The notes under the pieces: generated by a model
What the model saw: only the letters and a program-made list of their open reading frames with translations
Told to the model about the DNA's origin: nothing
Databases searched by the model: none
Translations under genes and position numbers: made by a program
Assembly: GCA_018241335.1 (NCBI GenBank)
Contig: JAFEEA010000015.1
Location: forward strand, 1 to 37,591
Direction of reading: 5' to 3'
Source of the DNA: Pseudomonadota bacterium
GTDB taxonomy: Bacteria > Pseudomonadota > Alphaproteobacteria > Caulobacterales > Caulobacteraceae
Length of the DNA: 37,591 nt
Part shown: positions 10,441 through 18,155 of the stretch, piece by piece
How positions within the stretch are numbered: position 1 is the stretch's first letter
Layout of the letters: every line of letters begins with the position of its first letter

Positions 10441-11121
10441 ATGCCCGCCGCCGGATTGCCGCTCTCCCTCGCTCAAGCCCGCCAAATCCTAGGCCTGGGG
10501 CCGCTCGCCACCGCGGCCGACGCGCGGCGCGCATTCCGCGAGGCGGCCAAGCGGCTGCACCCCGACCGTCCGGGCGGTGACGCCGAGGCCTTCCGCGCCG
10601 CGATGGAAGCCCACCGCATCCTGCAGGGGCAGCCCAAGGCCCTGCCCGCGCCGCCGCCGGTGGCTGAAGACCGCCTGGCCATCACGCCCCGCATGGCGCT
10701 CGAGGGCGGCGAGCGCGACGTGGCGCTGGCAGACGGTCGGCGGCTGCGGATCACCCTGCCGGCGGGCCTTCGCGACAACGAACGCCTGCGCGCCGGTGAC
10801 GTCACCTTCACCATCGCCATCAGCGCCGACGACGAGGCCCAGGTGCGGGGCGACGACCTGTGGATCACCGCTCGCCTGGCGCCGGCCGTGCTGGCCGAGG
10901 GCGGCCGCGTCGCCATCGAGACGCCGCTGGGCCGGCGCATCGTCTGGATCACCCGCAAGGCCGCCGAGCGCGGCCTGGTGCGCCTGGAACGCCAGGGCCT
11001 GCCCGCCCGCGGCGCCCACCCCCAGGGCTCGCTCTACATCCGCCTGGCCGCCGACGAGCGCCCGGTGGAAAGCTCGGCGCGAACCCTCCTGCGCCGCTTC
11101 GCGGCGGCCTGGGCGGCCTGA
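10441..11121 (+). CDS. J-domain (DnaJ/CbpA-like) co-chaperone, short form
   Basis: A 226-residue protein. The N-terminal J domain covers roughly residues 8-65 with the Hsp70-stimulating HPD at 40-42 ([11 protein letters not shown]). The zinc-finger and the Gly/Phe linker of DnaJ are both absent. The region from about 75 on resembles the DnaJ/CbpA C-terminal substrate-binding fold ([24 protein letters not shown], then [19 protein letters not shown] and [13 protein letters not shown]). It should work with DnaK on a subset of clients. It is divergent from pdxH and separated from aroC by a 161-bp repeat element, so it is probably not strictly coupled to aroC. Confidence 0.88.
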   Translation: MPAAGLPLSLAQARQILGLGPLATAADARRAFREAAKRLHPDRPGGDAEAFRAAMEAHRILQGQPKALPAPPPVAEDRLAITPRMALEGGERDVALADGRRLRITLPAGLRDNERLRAGDVTFTIAISADDEAQVRGDDLWITARLAPAVLAEGGRVAIETPLGRRIVWITRKAAERGLVRLERQGLPARGAHPQGSLYIRLAADERPVESSARTLLRRFAAAWAA

Positions 11122-11122
11122 C

Positions 11123-11283
11123 CTCTTCTCCTCCCCAGAGCGAAGCGGTGGGGGAGGGGGACCGCGAAGCGGTGGAGGGGGCTCCAGCTTGGCGCGGACG
11201 ATCGGTACTCCGCTGGAGCCCCCATCGTCTCGTCGCCTGCGGCGCCGATCCAATTCCGCCACGCGAAGCCAGGGGGAAGAGAA
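11123..11283. repeat. Bipartite inverted-repeat element, copy C (related plan, different sequence)
   Basis: About 161 bp bounded by CTCTTCTCCTCCCC at 11123 and GGGGGAAGAGAA at the right end. The left arm has hairpin CCTCCCC/GGGGAGG with an 11-13 base loop, then ACCGC-GAA-GCGGT, then GGAGGGGGCTCCAGC; GCTGGAGCCCCC on the right is the exact inverse of the last block. It sits between the J-domain gene and aroC. Confidence 0.75.
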
Positions 11284-11292
11284 CTAGACGTC

Positions 11293-11322
11293 GCCGGGTT
11301 TCCGCAGCCGCTGAAAACCGGC
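11293..11322 (+). promoter_or_regulatory. Dyad in the aroC leader
   Basis: GCCGGGTTT (11293-11301) and AAAACCGGC (11314-11322) form an 8-of-9 inverted repeat with a 12-base GC-rich loop, ending 13 bases before the aroC ATG. It could be an RNA hairpin or an operator. Only the symmetry is seen. Confidence 0.35.
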
Positions 11323-11335
11323 TAAGAGCGCGGCC

Positions 11336-12460
11336 ATGTCGCACAACACCTTCGGCCACCTGTTCCGCGTCACCACCTGGGGCGAGAGCCACGGGCCCGC
11401 CCTGGGCTGCGTGGTCGACGGCTGCCCGCCGGGCATCCCGCTGACGGCCGAGGAGATCCAGGTGTGGCTGGACCAGCGCCGGCCGGGCCAGGGCAAGTTC
11501 GTCACCCAGCGCCAGGAGCCGGACGCGGTGAAGATCCTGTCGGGGGTGTTCGAGGACGATCGCACCGGCGGCCAGGTGACCACCGGCACGCCGATCTCCC
11601 TGATGATCGAGAACGTCGACCAGCGCAGCCGCGACTATTCCGAGATCGCCACCGCATTCCGGCCCGGCCACGCCGACTACGCCTATTTCGCCAAGTACGG
11701 GGTGCGCGACTACCGCGGCGGCGGGCGCCAGTCGGCCCGCGAGACGGCGGCGCGGGTGGCGGCCGGGGCGATCGCGCGCAAGATCCTGGGCGATGCGATC
11801 ACGGTGCGCGGCGCCCTCGTCCAGATCGGCCCGCACAAGGTCGACCGCGCCCGCTGGGACTGGGCCCAGGTCACCGAGAATCCGTTCTGGTGCCCCGACC
11901 CCGACATGGTCGCCGTCTGGGAAGAGCACCTGGAAACCGTCCGCAAGGCCGGTTCGTCCACCGGCGCGGTGGTCGAGGTCGAGGCCACGGGCGTGCCCGC
12001 CGGCTGGGGCGCGCCGATCTATGGCAAGCTGGACGCCGAGCTGGCCGGCGCCCTGATGTCGATCAACGCCGCCAAGGGGGTGGAGATCGGCGCGGGCTTC
12101 GACGCCGCCGCCCTGTCTGGCGAGGAGAACGCCGACGAGATGCGGGCCGGGAACGACGGTCCCCTGTTCCTCTCCAACAACGCCGGCGGCGTCCTGGGCG
12201 GCATCTCCACCGGCCAGAGCGTGGTGGCGCGGGTGGCGTTCAAGCCGACCTCGTCGATCCTGACCCTTCGCCGCTCGATCAACGAGTCGAACGCGGAGAT
12301 CGAGCTGCGCACCAAGGGCCGGCACGACCCCTGCGTCGGCATCCGGGGCACGCCGGTGGCCGAGGCGATGGTCGCCTGCGTGCTGGCCGACGCCTTCCTG
12401 CGCCACCGGGCCCAGACCGGCGGCGGGGCCTTCGCGCCTGGCGTGGACGGCCGCCGATAA
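11336..12460 (+). CDS. aroC: Chorismate synthase
   Basis: Last enzyme of the shikimate pathway, converting EPSP to chorismate with reduced FMN. The 374 residues match bacterial AroC. Hallmarks are the opening [21 protein letters not shown], the middle signature [20 protein letters not shown] and the late block [22 protein letters not shown] followed by [18 protein letters not shown]. Start and end agree with the family. It follows repeat element C on the plus strand and is followed by 169 non-coding bases before the response-regulator gene. Confidence 0.98.
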   Translation: MSHNTFGHLFRVTTWGESHGPALGCVVDGCPPGIPLTAEEIQVWLDQRRPGQGKFVTQRQEPDAVKILSGVFEDDRTGGQVTTGTPISLMIENVDQRSRDYSEIATAFRPGHADYAYFAKYGVRDYRGGGRQSARETAARVAAGAIARKILGDAITVRGALVQIGPHKVDRARWDWAQVTENPFWCPDPDMVAVWEEHLETVRKAGSSTGAVVEVEATGVPAGWGAPIYGKLDAELAGALMSINAAKGVEIGAGFDAAALSGEENADEMRAGNDGPLFLSNNAGGVLGGISTGQSVVARVAFKPTSSILTLRRSINESNAEIELRTKGRHDPCVGIRGTPVAEAMVACVLADAFLRHRAQTGGGAFAPGVDGRR

Positions 12461-12532
12461 ACTCGCCTTGGGCGTTGTTTTTGCTCTTAAAAGTACAGTT
12501 AGGTCGGGAAGCCGACTGAGCGCGCGTTCACC

Positions 12533-12562
12533 TTGACCTTGCGAAAACCGGCGGCGTAAGAC
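12533..12562 (+). promoter_or_regulatory. Possible housekeeping promoter of the response-regulator gene
   Basis: TTGACC at 12533-12538 and TAAGAC at 12557-12562 are separated by 18 bases and lie about 70 bases upstream of the GTG start at 12630. The match to the Caulobacter housekeeping consensus is moderate. Confidence 0.35.
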
Positions 12563-12629
12563 ACGCCGTCGCCCCGGCGCGGCGCCTGTGGCGCGGCGGG
12601 ATGGGCGCCATCGCGGCTGAGGGGCCTTC

Positions 12630-13130
12630 GTGCGGTTCGATCTCCTGAAGATCCTGCTGGTGGACGACAACCACCACATGCGGATTCTACTGTCCGAGAT
12701 CCTGCGCGCCATCGACGTCAAACATATCTACGAGGCGGCCGACGGCGCCGAGGCGCTGCAGGTGCTGCGGCGCGAAGACATCGACATCGTGATGACCGAC
12801 CTGGCCATGCAGCCCCTGGACGGTATCGACTTCTGTCGCCTGGTGCGCAATTCGCCCGACAGCCCCAATCCGATGGTCCCGATCATCATGATCACCGGCC
12901 ATTCGACCCTGCGCCGCATCGGCGAGGCGCGGGACGTGGGCGCCAACGAATTCCTGGCCAAGCCGATCACGGCCCGCGGCATCATCCACCGCATCACCGA
13001 GATCGTGGAGCACCCGCGCCCCTTCATCCGCACGCCCGACTACTTCGGCCCCGACCGCCGCCGCCGCAACGACCCCAACTATCGCGGGCCGAAGAGGCGG
13101 GAAGGGGAAGCCGGCGTGATGGTCGACTAG
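12630..13130 (+). CDS. Orphan CheY-like response regulator with basic C-terminal tail
   Basis: A 166-residue single receiver domain. Acidic residues D12/D13, phospho-acceptor D57 (MTDLAMQ), T89 (MITGHS) and K111 (LAKPIT) are all in place, so it should be phosphorylated by a histidine kinase. There is no DNA-binding output domain. A 30-residue tail carries FGPDRRRRNDPNYRGPKRR, an arginine-rich extension seen on Caulobacterales receivers, possibly an interaction module. It starts with GTG at 12630, preceded by GAGGGG. No kinase is adjacent. Its 3' end converges on queD across repeat copy B. Confidence 0.9.
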   Translation: MRFDLLKILLVDDNHHMRILLSEILRAIDVKHIYEAADGAEALQVLRREDIDIVMTDLAMQPLDGIDFCRLVRNSPDSPNPMVPIIMITGHSTLRRIGEARDVGANEFLAKPITARGIIHRITEIVEHPRPFIRTPDYFGPDRRRRNDPNYRGPKRREGEAGVMVD

Positions 13131-13190
13131 GCCGTACGCGGCTAGACCGCCGAGGCGACCGCGCCAGACCCGAAGGAATGCCGCAACCGT

Positions 13191-13345
13191 CCTTCTCCAC
13201 TTGTGGGAGAAGGTGGCCTCCGAAGGAGGTCGGATGAGGGGTCGACGAGGTTATCGAGACTATCGTCTGGCAGGCTAACCCGCGGCGTTCCGACAACCCC
13301 TCATCCGTCGGCTTCGCCGCCACCTTCTCCCGCAAGGGGAGAAGG
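13191..13345. repeat. Bipartite inverted-repeat element, copy B
   Basis: About 155 bp with the same plan and almost the same outer sequences as copy A. The left arm has a CCTTCTCC(A)C...GGGAGAAGG hairpin, a second hairpin (CCTCC-GAA-GGAGG extended by a G-U pair) and GGATGAGGGGTCGA. The right arm has CCCCTCATCCG, hairpin CGGC-TTC-GCCG and CCTTCTCCCGCAAGGGGAGAAGG. It lies between the convergent response regulator and queD, where it could also act as a two-way terminator. Confidence 0.85.
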
Positions 13346-13397
13346 ATCATTGGCGCGGGCTCTCGCGAGCTGCCGATCGAGCGGCGACGCGAGTCCG

Positions 13398-13772
13398 TCA
13401 GCCCACCGCCATCGAGCAGCTTTCGCCGATGGTGGGGCGCGAGACGGTGATGCGGCAGAGCCCCGGGAACCGGGGCGACAGCTTGCCGGCGAAGAACAGG
13501 CACAGCGCTTCCAGCGTCGGGCTTTCCAGGCCGGGATGCTCGTTCAGCATGGAGTGGTCCAGCTCGGCCGCCGCGGCCTTCAGCACGCCGTCCAGCTCGG
13601 CCAGGTCGGCCACCCAGCCCACCGGGCCCTGGGCCGGGCCGCGCACGGTGGCCTGGACCTGGAAGGAGTGGCCGTGCAGGCGCGTATAGGGGCTGTCCTG
13701 CGGGCCGTTCGGCAGGCGGTGGGCGGCGTCGAAGGTCGCGACCTTCGTGATCTCGAAGAGGGGTTCGATCAT
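13398..13772 (-). CDS. queD: 6-carboxytetrahydropterin synthase (QueD/PTPS family) lacking the usual catalytic Cys
   Basis: QueD converts dihydroneopterin triphosphate to 6-carboxytetrahydropterin, the first committed step of preQ0/queuosine synthesis. The 124 residues contain the zinc ligands H18 (FDAAHRL), H33 and H35 (LHGHSF), and the Asp-His pair D72-H73 (LDHSMLN). The residue four before H33, a nucleophilic Cys in E. coli QueD (CGRLHGH), is Tyr29 here, and the C-terminal KET-like Glu is also changed (VSRPTIGESC). It follows queE after 33 bases. Operon context argues for QueD function, but the chemistry may differ. A diverged PTPS paralogue is the alternative. Confidence 0.85.
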   Translation of the reverse strand: MIEPLFEITKVATFDAAHRLPNGPQDSPYTRLHGHSFQVQATVRGPAQGPVGWVADLAELDGVLKAAAAELDHSMLNEHPGLESPTLEALCLFFAGKLSPRFPGLCRITVSRPTIGESCSMAVG

Positions 13773-13805
13773 TGTCCGGAAATCTGTCGGGCCCGCGCCG
13801 ATCGA

Positions 13806-14438
13806 TCAGGCGATGCCCAGGTATTTGTGGGTTTGGACGCTTAAACGCCAGCGGGGGTGCTCAAGGCAATAGGCGATGGCCGCGCGGGTGGCCGCCTCGC
13901 GGTCCGGCCCGTCCAGGGGCTGCAGGTAGAAACGCTCGAAATCCCAGCCCGCGAAACGGGCCGGATCGACGCCCTTCTGGGGGAACACCAGCTTCAGTTC
14001 CTGACCGCGCCGCTGGACGATCTCGGACTGGGCCTTGGGGCTGACGCAGATCCAGTCGACCCCCGGCGGGACGGGCAGGGTGCCGTTGGTCTCCAGGGCG
14101 ATGGAAAAGCCGGCGCCATGCAGGGCCTCGATCAGGGGTGCGTCCAGCTGCAGCAGCGGCTCGCCGCCGGTGATCACCACCAGGCGGTTCTCGGGCGCGC
14201 CGGTCCAGGCCGCCGCGATGGCCCGTGCCAGGTCGTCCGCTGTCCTGAACTTGCCGCCGCCCTCGCCATCGGTCCCCACGAAGTCGGTATCGCAGAAGGT
14301 GCAGACGGCCCCGGCGCGGTCTTCCTCGCGCCCTGTCCACAGGTTGCACCCGGCGAAGCGGCAGAACACCGCCGGCCGGCCCGCCTGGCCGCCCTCGCCC
14401 TGCAGGGTCAGGAAGATCTCCTTGACCGAATAGGTCAT
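13806..14438 (-). CDS. queE: 7-carboxy-7-deazaguanine synthase (radical SAM)
   Basis: Radical-SAM enzyme that contracts 6-carboxytetrahydropterin to 7-carboxy-7-deazaguanine. The start at ATG 14438 gives 210 residues and overlaps the queC stop as ATGA. The iron-sulfur cysteines C31, C46 and C49 form a CX14CX2C pattern, the expanded motif known in one QueE subgroup in place of CX3CX2C. Other motifs are [20 protein letters not shown] at the N-terminus, [16 protein letters not shown] and SPKAQ. A frame extending to 14765 is only queC read out of phase. It is the middle gene of queC-queE-queD. Confidence 0.95.
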   Translation of the reverse strand: MTYSVKEIFLTLQGEGGQAGRPAVFCRFAGCNLWTGREEDRAGAVCTFCDTDFVGTDGEGGGKFRTADDLARAIAAAWTGAPENRLVVITGGEPLLQLDAPLIEALHGAGFSIALETNGTLPVPPGVDWICVSPKAQSEIVQRRGQELKLVFPQKGVDPARFAGWDFERFYLQPLDGPDREAATRAAIAYCLEHPRWRLSVQTHKYLGIA

Positions 14439-15160
14439 GGCGCGATCTCGGGCCGGCCGTCCGCCACCCACGCGTCCCAGCCCTTGGCGCGCAGCTCGCA
14501 GGCCGGGCAGGCGCCGCAGCCATAGCCCCAGGCATGGCGGTGCTTGCGGTCGCCCAGGTAGCAGGTGTGGCTGTGTTCGACGATCAGCTCGACCAGCGCC
14601 TCGCCGCCCAGGCCCTTGGCCAGGGACCAGGTCTCGGCCTTCGTCAGCCACATCAGCGGCGTCTCGATGGGATAGTCGCGGCCCATGCCGAGGCCGAGCG
14701 CGGCCTGCAGGGCGTCGAGGGTGTCGCGCCGGCAGTCGGGATAGCCGGAGAAATCGGTCTCGCACATGCCGCCCACCAGCGACTTCAGCCCCCGCCGGTC
14801 GGCCAGGGCCGCGGCATAGGTCAGGAACACCAGGTTACGGCCGGGCACGAAGGTGGAGGGCAGGCCGTTCTCGGCCACCTCGATGGCCCGCTCGGTGGTC
14901 ATGGCCGTCTCGCCGATGGCGCCAAAGCTCCTGATATCGAGCATGTGGTCGTCGCCCAGGCGCGCGGCCCATTCGGGAAAGGCCTTGGCCATGGCGGCGC
15001 GCACCGCGCCGCGCTGGCTCAGTTCGACGGCGTGGCGCTGGCCATAGTCGAAGCCGACCGTCTCGACGCGGTCATGGCGCGCCAGGGCCCAGGCCAGGCA
15101 GACGCTGGAGTCCTGGCCGCCCGAAAACAGCACGAGGGCGCCCGTGGGTGAGGAAGACAT
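14435..15160 (-). CDS. queC: 7-cyano-7-deazaguanine (preQ0) synthase
   Basis: ATP-dependent enzyme that turns 7-carboxy-7-deazaguanine into preQ0 using ammonia. The 241 residues carry the PP-loop FSGGQDSS at 12-19, the [15 protein letters not shown] block and a C-terminal zinc site made of CYLGDRKH and CGACPAC. It is first of the three que genes and overlaps queE by four bases. The exported HExxH protein gene ends only 32 bases upstream on the same strand, so read-through from that gene is possible though functionally unexpected. Confidence 0.97.
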   Translation of the reverse strand: MSSSPTGALVLFSGGQDSSVCLAWALARHDRVETVGFDYGQRHAVELSQRGAVRAAMAKAFPEWAARLGDDHMLDIRSFGAIGETAMTTERAIEVAENGLPSTFVPGRNLVFLTYAAALADRRGLKSLVGGMCETDFSGYPDCRRDTLDALQAALGLGMGRDYPIETPLMWLTKAETWSLAKGLGGEALVELIVEHSHTCYLGDRKHRHAWGYGCGACPACELRAKGWDAWVADGRPEIAP

Positions 15161-15192
15161 GGCCGCTCACTACACCAAGGGCCGCGGCCCTG

Positions 15193-16425
15193 TCAGCCGC
15201 AGCGTCCGCCGCCGCCCCTGATCGCGATGGCGCGGCCGAACTCGGTGTTGAACTCCACCATGCTCACCGCGCATTCGACGGTGACGCCTGGCGGCGTGTA
15301 GCGCTGGAAGTTCACGCGGATGCGGCAGAGGTCGCCGTCCATATGGGCGGACTGGACGGTCACCATGGGATAGGCGCCGCGGTCGGCCAGGTCGGCCCGG
15401 CCGCTGGCCTCCAGCAGGGTCTGGCCCACCGAAATGCCGGTGTTGCAGACCCGGCCCCGGTCCTGGTCGCGGATGTCGGCGATCGAGAAGAACGGGAAGC
15501 GCATCACCAGGTCGTCCAGCGGCCGCTTGTCGGCGTCGCGCTGCTGGCGCACCGGGCCCTGGGTCCCCGGCGCCAGGCGCGCGCGGGTGCGCTCGCGGCA
15601 GGCCTTGATGGCCTTGCGCGCGACGTTGAGGTCGGCGTTGCCGATGATGTGGCCGGTGACGCCGCAGGGGCCCTTGAACGGCAGGCTGTCGATCTGGTGC
15701 TGGTTGACCATGTCGAAAAGCTCCGGCCCGGCCTTGCTGAGCCACGCGCCGAACAGCCCGTCGATGAGCTTCTGCTCGGCCTGGAACTTCACCGGATCGG
15801 TGATGGTGTCCAGCACCTGCAGGCGATGGTCGATCCAGCGGGCCATGCGGTCCAGGGTCGTCCCCCAGGCCTCGGTCTCGCGGTAGTAGGGGCTGGCGTA
15901 CTTGATGACGCTCTGCCCCTTGTGGATGTTCTCGTGGAAGATGGTGCCGGCCATGTCGGCCACCAGCTCGTCGGCCTTCAGCCTGGGGTTCTCGCGCCCC
16001 TCGATATTGTCCAGCCAGCCGGCGTTGAGCATCAGGACGCGGAAGGGCGCGACCGGCGAATAGTTGCCGAGGTCGCCGTTCGGCATCTCGCCGGGCGGAT
16101 AGAAGCGGACGTTGCGGCCGGCCACCAGGCTGTCCAGCATCCTGGCCTCGGCCTGATCTGGGCCGCCCACGGAGACATAGAAGGCGCGTAGCCGCGCGAT
16201 GGCGGCCTGGGCCCGGGCATGCTCGGCCGGGTCGCAGCGCGAGCTCAGCCAATAACGCTCGGCGTTCGGCCCCTGGCAGCCGCCGCTGGTCAGCTGGGCC
16301 GTGCCGTCCCTCGGCCCCCAGCCGCTGGCGGCCATGGCGCCCTTTTCGGTGATCGCGCCCATGGCGACCACACCAGCCACCGCGGCGATGCCCGATGCGG
16401 CGATCAGAATCCGTCTGGAGACCAT
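15193..16425 (-). CDS. Exported protein with HExxH zincin-like motif, unknown function
   Basis: A 410-residue protein not recognised as a named family. The start at ATG 16425 is chosen for AGGAGGG seven bases upstream and the signal-type N-terminus (RRILIAASGIAAVAGVVAMGA). HENIH at residues 164-168 matches the HExxH zinc-protease motif, and ETEAW at 183-187 offers glutamates as a third ligand, a gluzincin-like arrangement. Several cysteines (about residues 50 and 64, plus C-terminal ones) suggest disulfides outside the cytoplasm. The C-terminus ends in a Gly/Arg stretch. Peptidase activity is inferred from the motif only; it could instead be a structural protein. Confidence 0.75.
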   Translation of the reverse strand: MVSRRILIAASGIAAVAGVVAMGAITEKGAMAASGWGPRDGTAQLTSGGCQGPNAERYWLSSRCDPAEHARAQAAIARLRAFYVSVGGPDQAEARMLDSLVAGRNVRFYPPGEMPNGDLGNYSPVAPFRVLMLNAGWLDNIEGRENPRLKADELVADMAGTIFHENIHKGQSVIKYASPYYRETEAWGTTLDRMARWIDHRLQVLDTITDPVKFQAEQKLIDGLFGAWLSKAGPELFDMVNQHQIDSLPFKGPCGVTGHIIGNADLNVARKAIKACRERTRARLAPGTQGPVRQQRDADKRPLDDLVMRFPFFSIADIRDQDRGRVCNTGISVGQTLLEASGRADLADRGAYPMVTVQSAHMDGDLCRIRVNFQRYTPPGVTVECAVSMVEFNTEFGRAIAIRGGGGRCG

Positions 16426-16506
16426 TGGCGGCCCTCCTTTCACGGAGGTCCTGCTAGGTCCATCGGCCAAGCTTCGCCTTGAGGCCGGTCAACCCAAGGC
16501 CACTTT

Positions 16507-18120
16507 TCAGGGCGCCTTGGCCTGTTCGAAGGCGTAGCCGAGGCTGAGGACGCGCGCGTCCGACCAGGCTGGGCCGATGATCGACAGCCCCACCGGCAGG
16601 CCCTTCACGTCGCCCATGGGCACGGTCAGGTGCGGATAGCCCGCGATGGCCGCCACGCTGCCGGCCCCGCCGCCCAGGTAGCGGTCGCCCAGCACGTCGT
16701 CGATCAGCCAGGCCGGCGCCAGGGTGGGGGCGACCAGGGCGACGACGTTGTTGTCCTTCAGCAGCTTGTCGATGCCCTCTGGACCGGCCAGCCGCCGGGC
16801 GGTCTCGCGGGCCTTCAGATAGTCCGGGTCGTCCAGCCCCTTGGTCGCCTGGGAGGCCTCGAAGGTCTCCTGGCCGAAGAGGGGCATCTCCACGTCCGCG
16901 TGGGCGGTGTTGAAGGCGATCAGGTCGGCCAGGGTGCGGGTCTTGACCTTGGCCGGGTCGGTGGAGGCCAGGTAGGCGTTGAGGTCGACCTTGAACTCTG
17001 TCTGCAGCACCGTCAGCTCCGCCGCGCCGATGGCCTGGCGGTCGGGCGTCGCGTCGATCTCCACCAGGATCGCGCCGGCGGCCTTCATTCGCGCCAGGGC
17101 GGCGTCGAACACCTTTTCCGTCGGGCCGTGGAAGTGCGCGGCGAAGCGCAACACCCCGATCCGCGCACCCTTCAGGGACTTGCCGTCCAGAGCGGCGGCA
17201 TAGTCGGTCTTGTGGGCGTCGGCCTCGCGGGTGGCGGCGTCCTCGGGGTCGGAGCCGGCGATGGCGGTGAGCACGATGGCCGCGTCGCGCACCGTGCGGG
17301 CCATGGGGCCGGCGGTGTCCTGGCTGTGGCTGATCGGCACGATGCGGGTGCGCGAGACCAGGCCGACCGTCGGCTTGAACCCGACGATGCCGTTCACCGC
17401 CGCCGGGCAGGTGATGGAGCCGTCGGTCTCGGTGCCGATCGCCGCCGGCGCATAGCCCAGGGCCACCGCCACGGCGCTGCCGGCCGACGAGCCGCAGGGG
17501 GTGCGCCGCGGGTCGCGGGCGTTGACCGCCTGGCCGCCGATGGCGCTCCAGCCGCTGATCGAGTTGCTGGACCGGAAGTTGGCCCATTCCGACAGGTTGG
17601 TCTTGCCCAGGATCACCGCCCCGGCGTCGGTCAGCCGCCGCACCAGGGGCGCGTCGCGGTTCGTGACGTTGTCCTTCAGCGCCAGCGAACCGGCGGTGGT
17701 CGCCGTGCCGTCGGCGCTCTCGATATTGTCCTTGAGCAGGATCGGCACGCCGTGCAGGGGCCCGCGGACGTGGCCGGCCTTTCGCTCGGCGTCCAGCTTG
17801 CGGGCGTCGGCCAGGGCGTGGGGGTTGAGGGCGATGATGGCGTGGCGGGTCGGATCGTTGGCCGCAACGATGGACTGGGCTCCAGCCACTATCGCCTCTG
17901 CCAGAACCCCGGAGCTTTGGGCTTTCTCGTCCGAGCCGATCCAACCGAGCGTGGGGTCGACTCCGCCGGTGACAGTGATCGAGCGATCGTCAGGACTGGC
18001 GCTTGATGGATCGGAGCGTGCCACGGCATTCCCATTCTGAAGTCGAGCGCTCGCCGTCACGGCCGGTGTCGCCGCCGCCGCCAACAGCGCCACCGCGCCC
18101 ATCACCACACTCAGACGCAT
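16507..18120 (-). CDS. Exported amidase (amidase-signature family)
   Basis: A 537-residue amidase with a signal peptide ([20 protein letters not shown]), so it probably acts in the periplasm. The start at ATG 18120 has GGGAGGGG just upstream; a longer frame reaching 18903 is the next gene read out of phase. The Ser-cisSer-Lys triad is visible: K130 in [10 protein letters not shown], the serine cluster at 211-215 in CGSSAGSA, and nucleophile Ser235 in [13 protein letters not shown]. The enzyme would hydrolyse amide bonds in small molecules or peptides; substrate is unknown. It follows a second amidase gene by 35 bases. Confidence 0.93.
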   Translation of the reverse strand: MRLSVVMGAVALLAAAATPAVTASARLQNGNAVARSDPSSASPDDRSITVTGGVDPTLGWIGSDEKAQSSGVLAEAIVAGAQSIVAANDPTRHAIIALNPHALADARKLDAERKAGHVRGPLHGVPILLKDNIESADGTATTAGSLALKDNVTNRDAPLVRRLTDAGAVILGKTNLSEWANFRSSNSISGWSAIGGQAVNARDPRRTPCGSSAGSAVAVALGYAPAAIGTETDGSITCPAAVNGIVGFKPTVGLVSRTRIVPISHSQDTAGPMARTVRDAAIVLTAIAGSDPEDAATREADAHKTDYAAALDGKSLKGARIGVLRFAAHFHGPTEKVFDAALARMKAAGAILVEIDATPDRQAIGAAELTVLQTEFKVDLNAYLASTDPAKVKTRTLADLIAFNTAHADVEMPLFGQETFEASQATKGLDDPDYLKARETARRLAGPEGIDKLLKDNNVVALVAPTLAPAWLIDDVLGDRYLGGGAGSVAAIAGYPHLTVPMGDVKGLPVGLSIIGPAWSDARVLSLGYAFEQAKAP

Positions 18121-18155
18121 GCGCCCCTCCCGACGGGAGAGGGTTAACCAATGGT

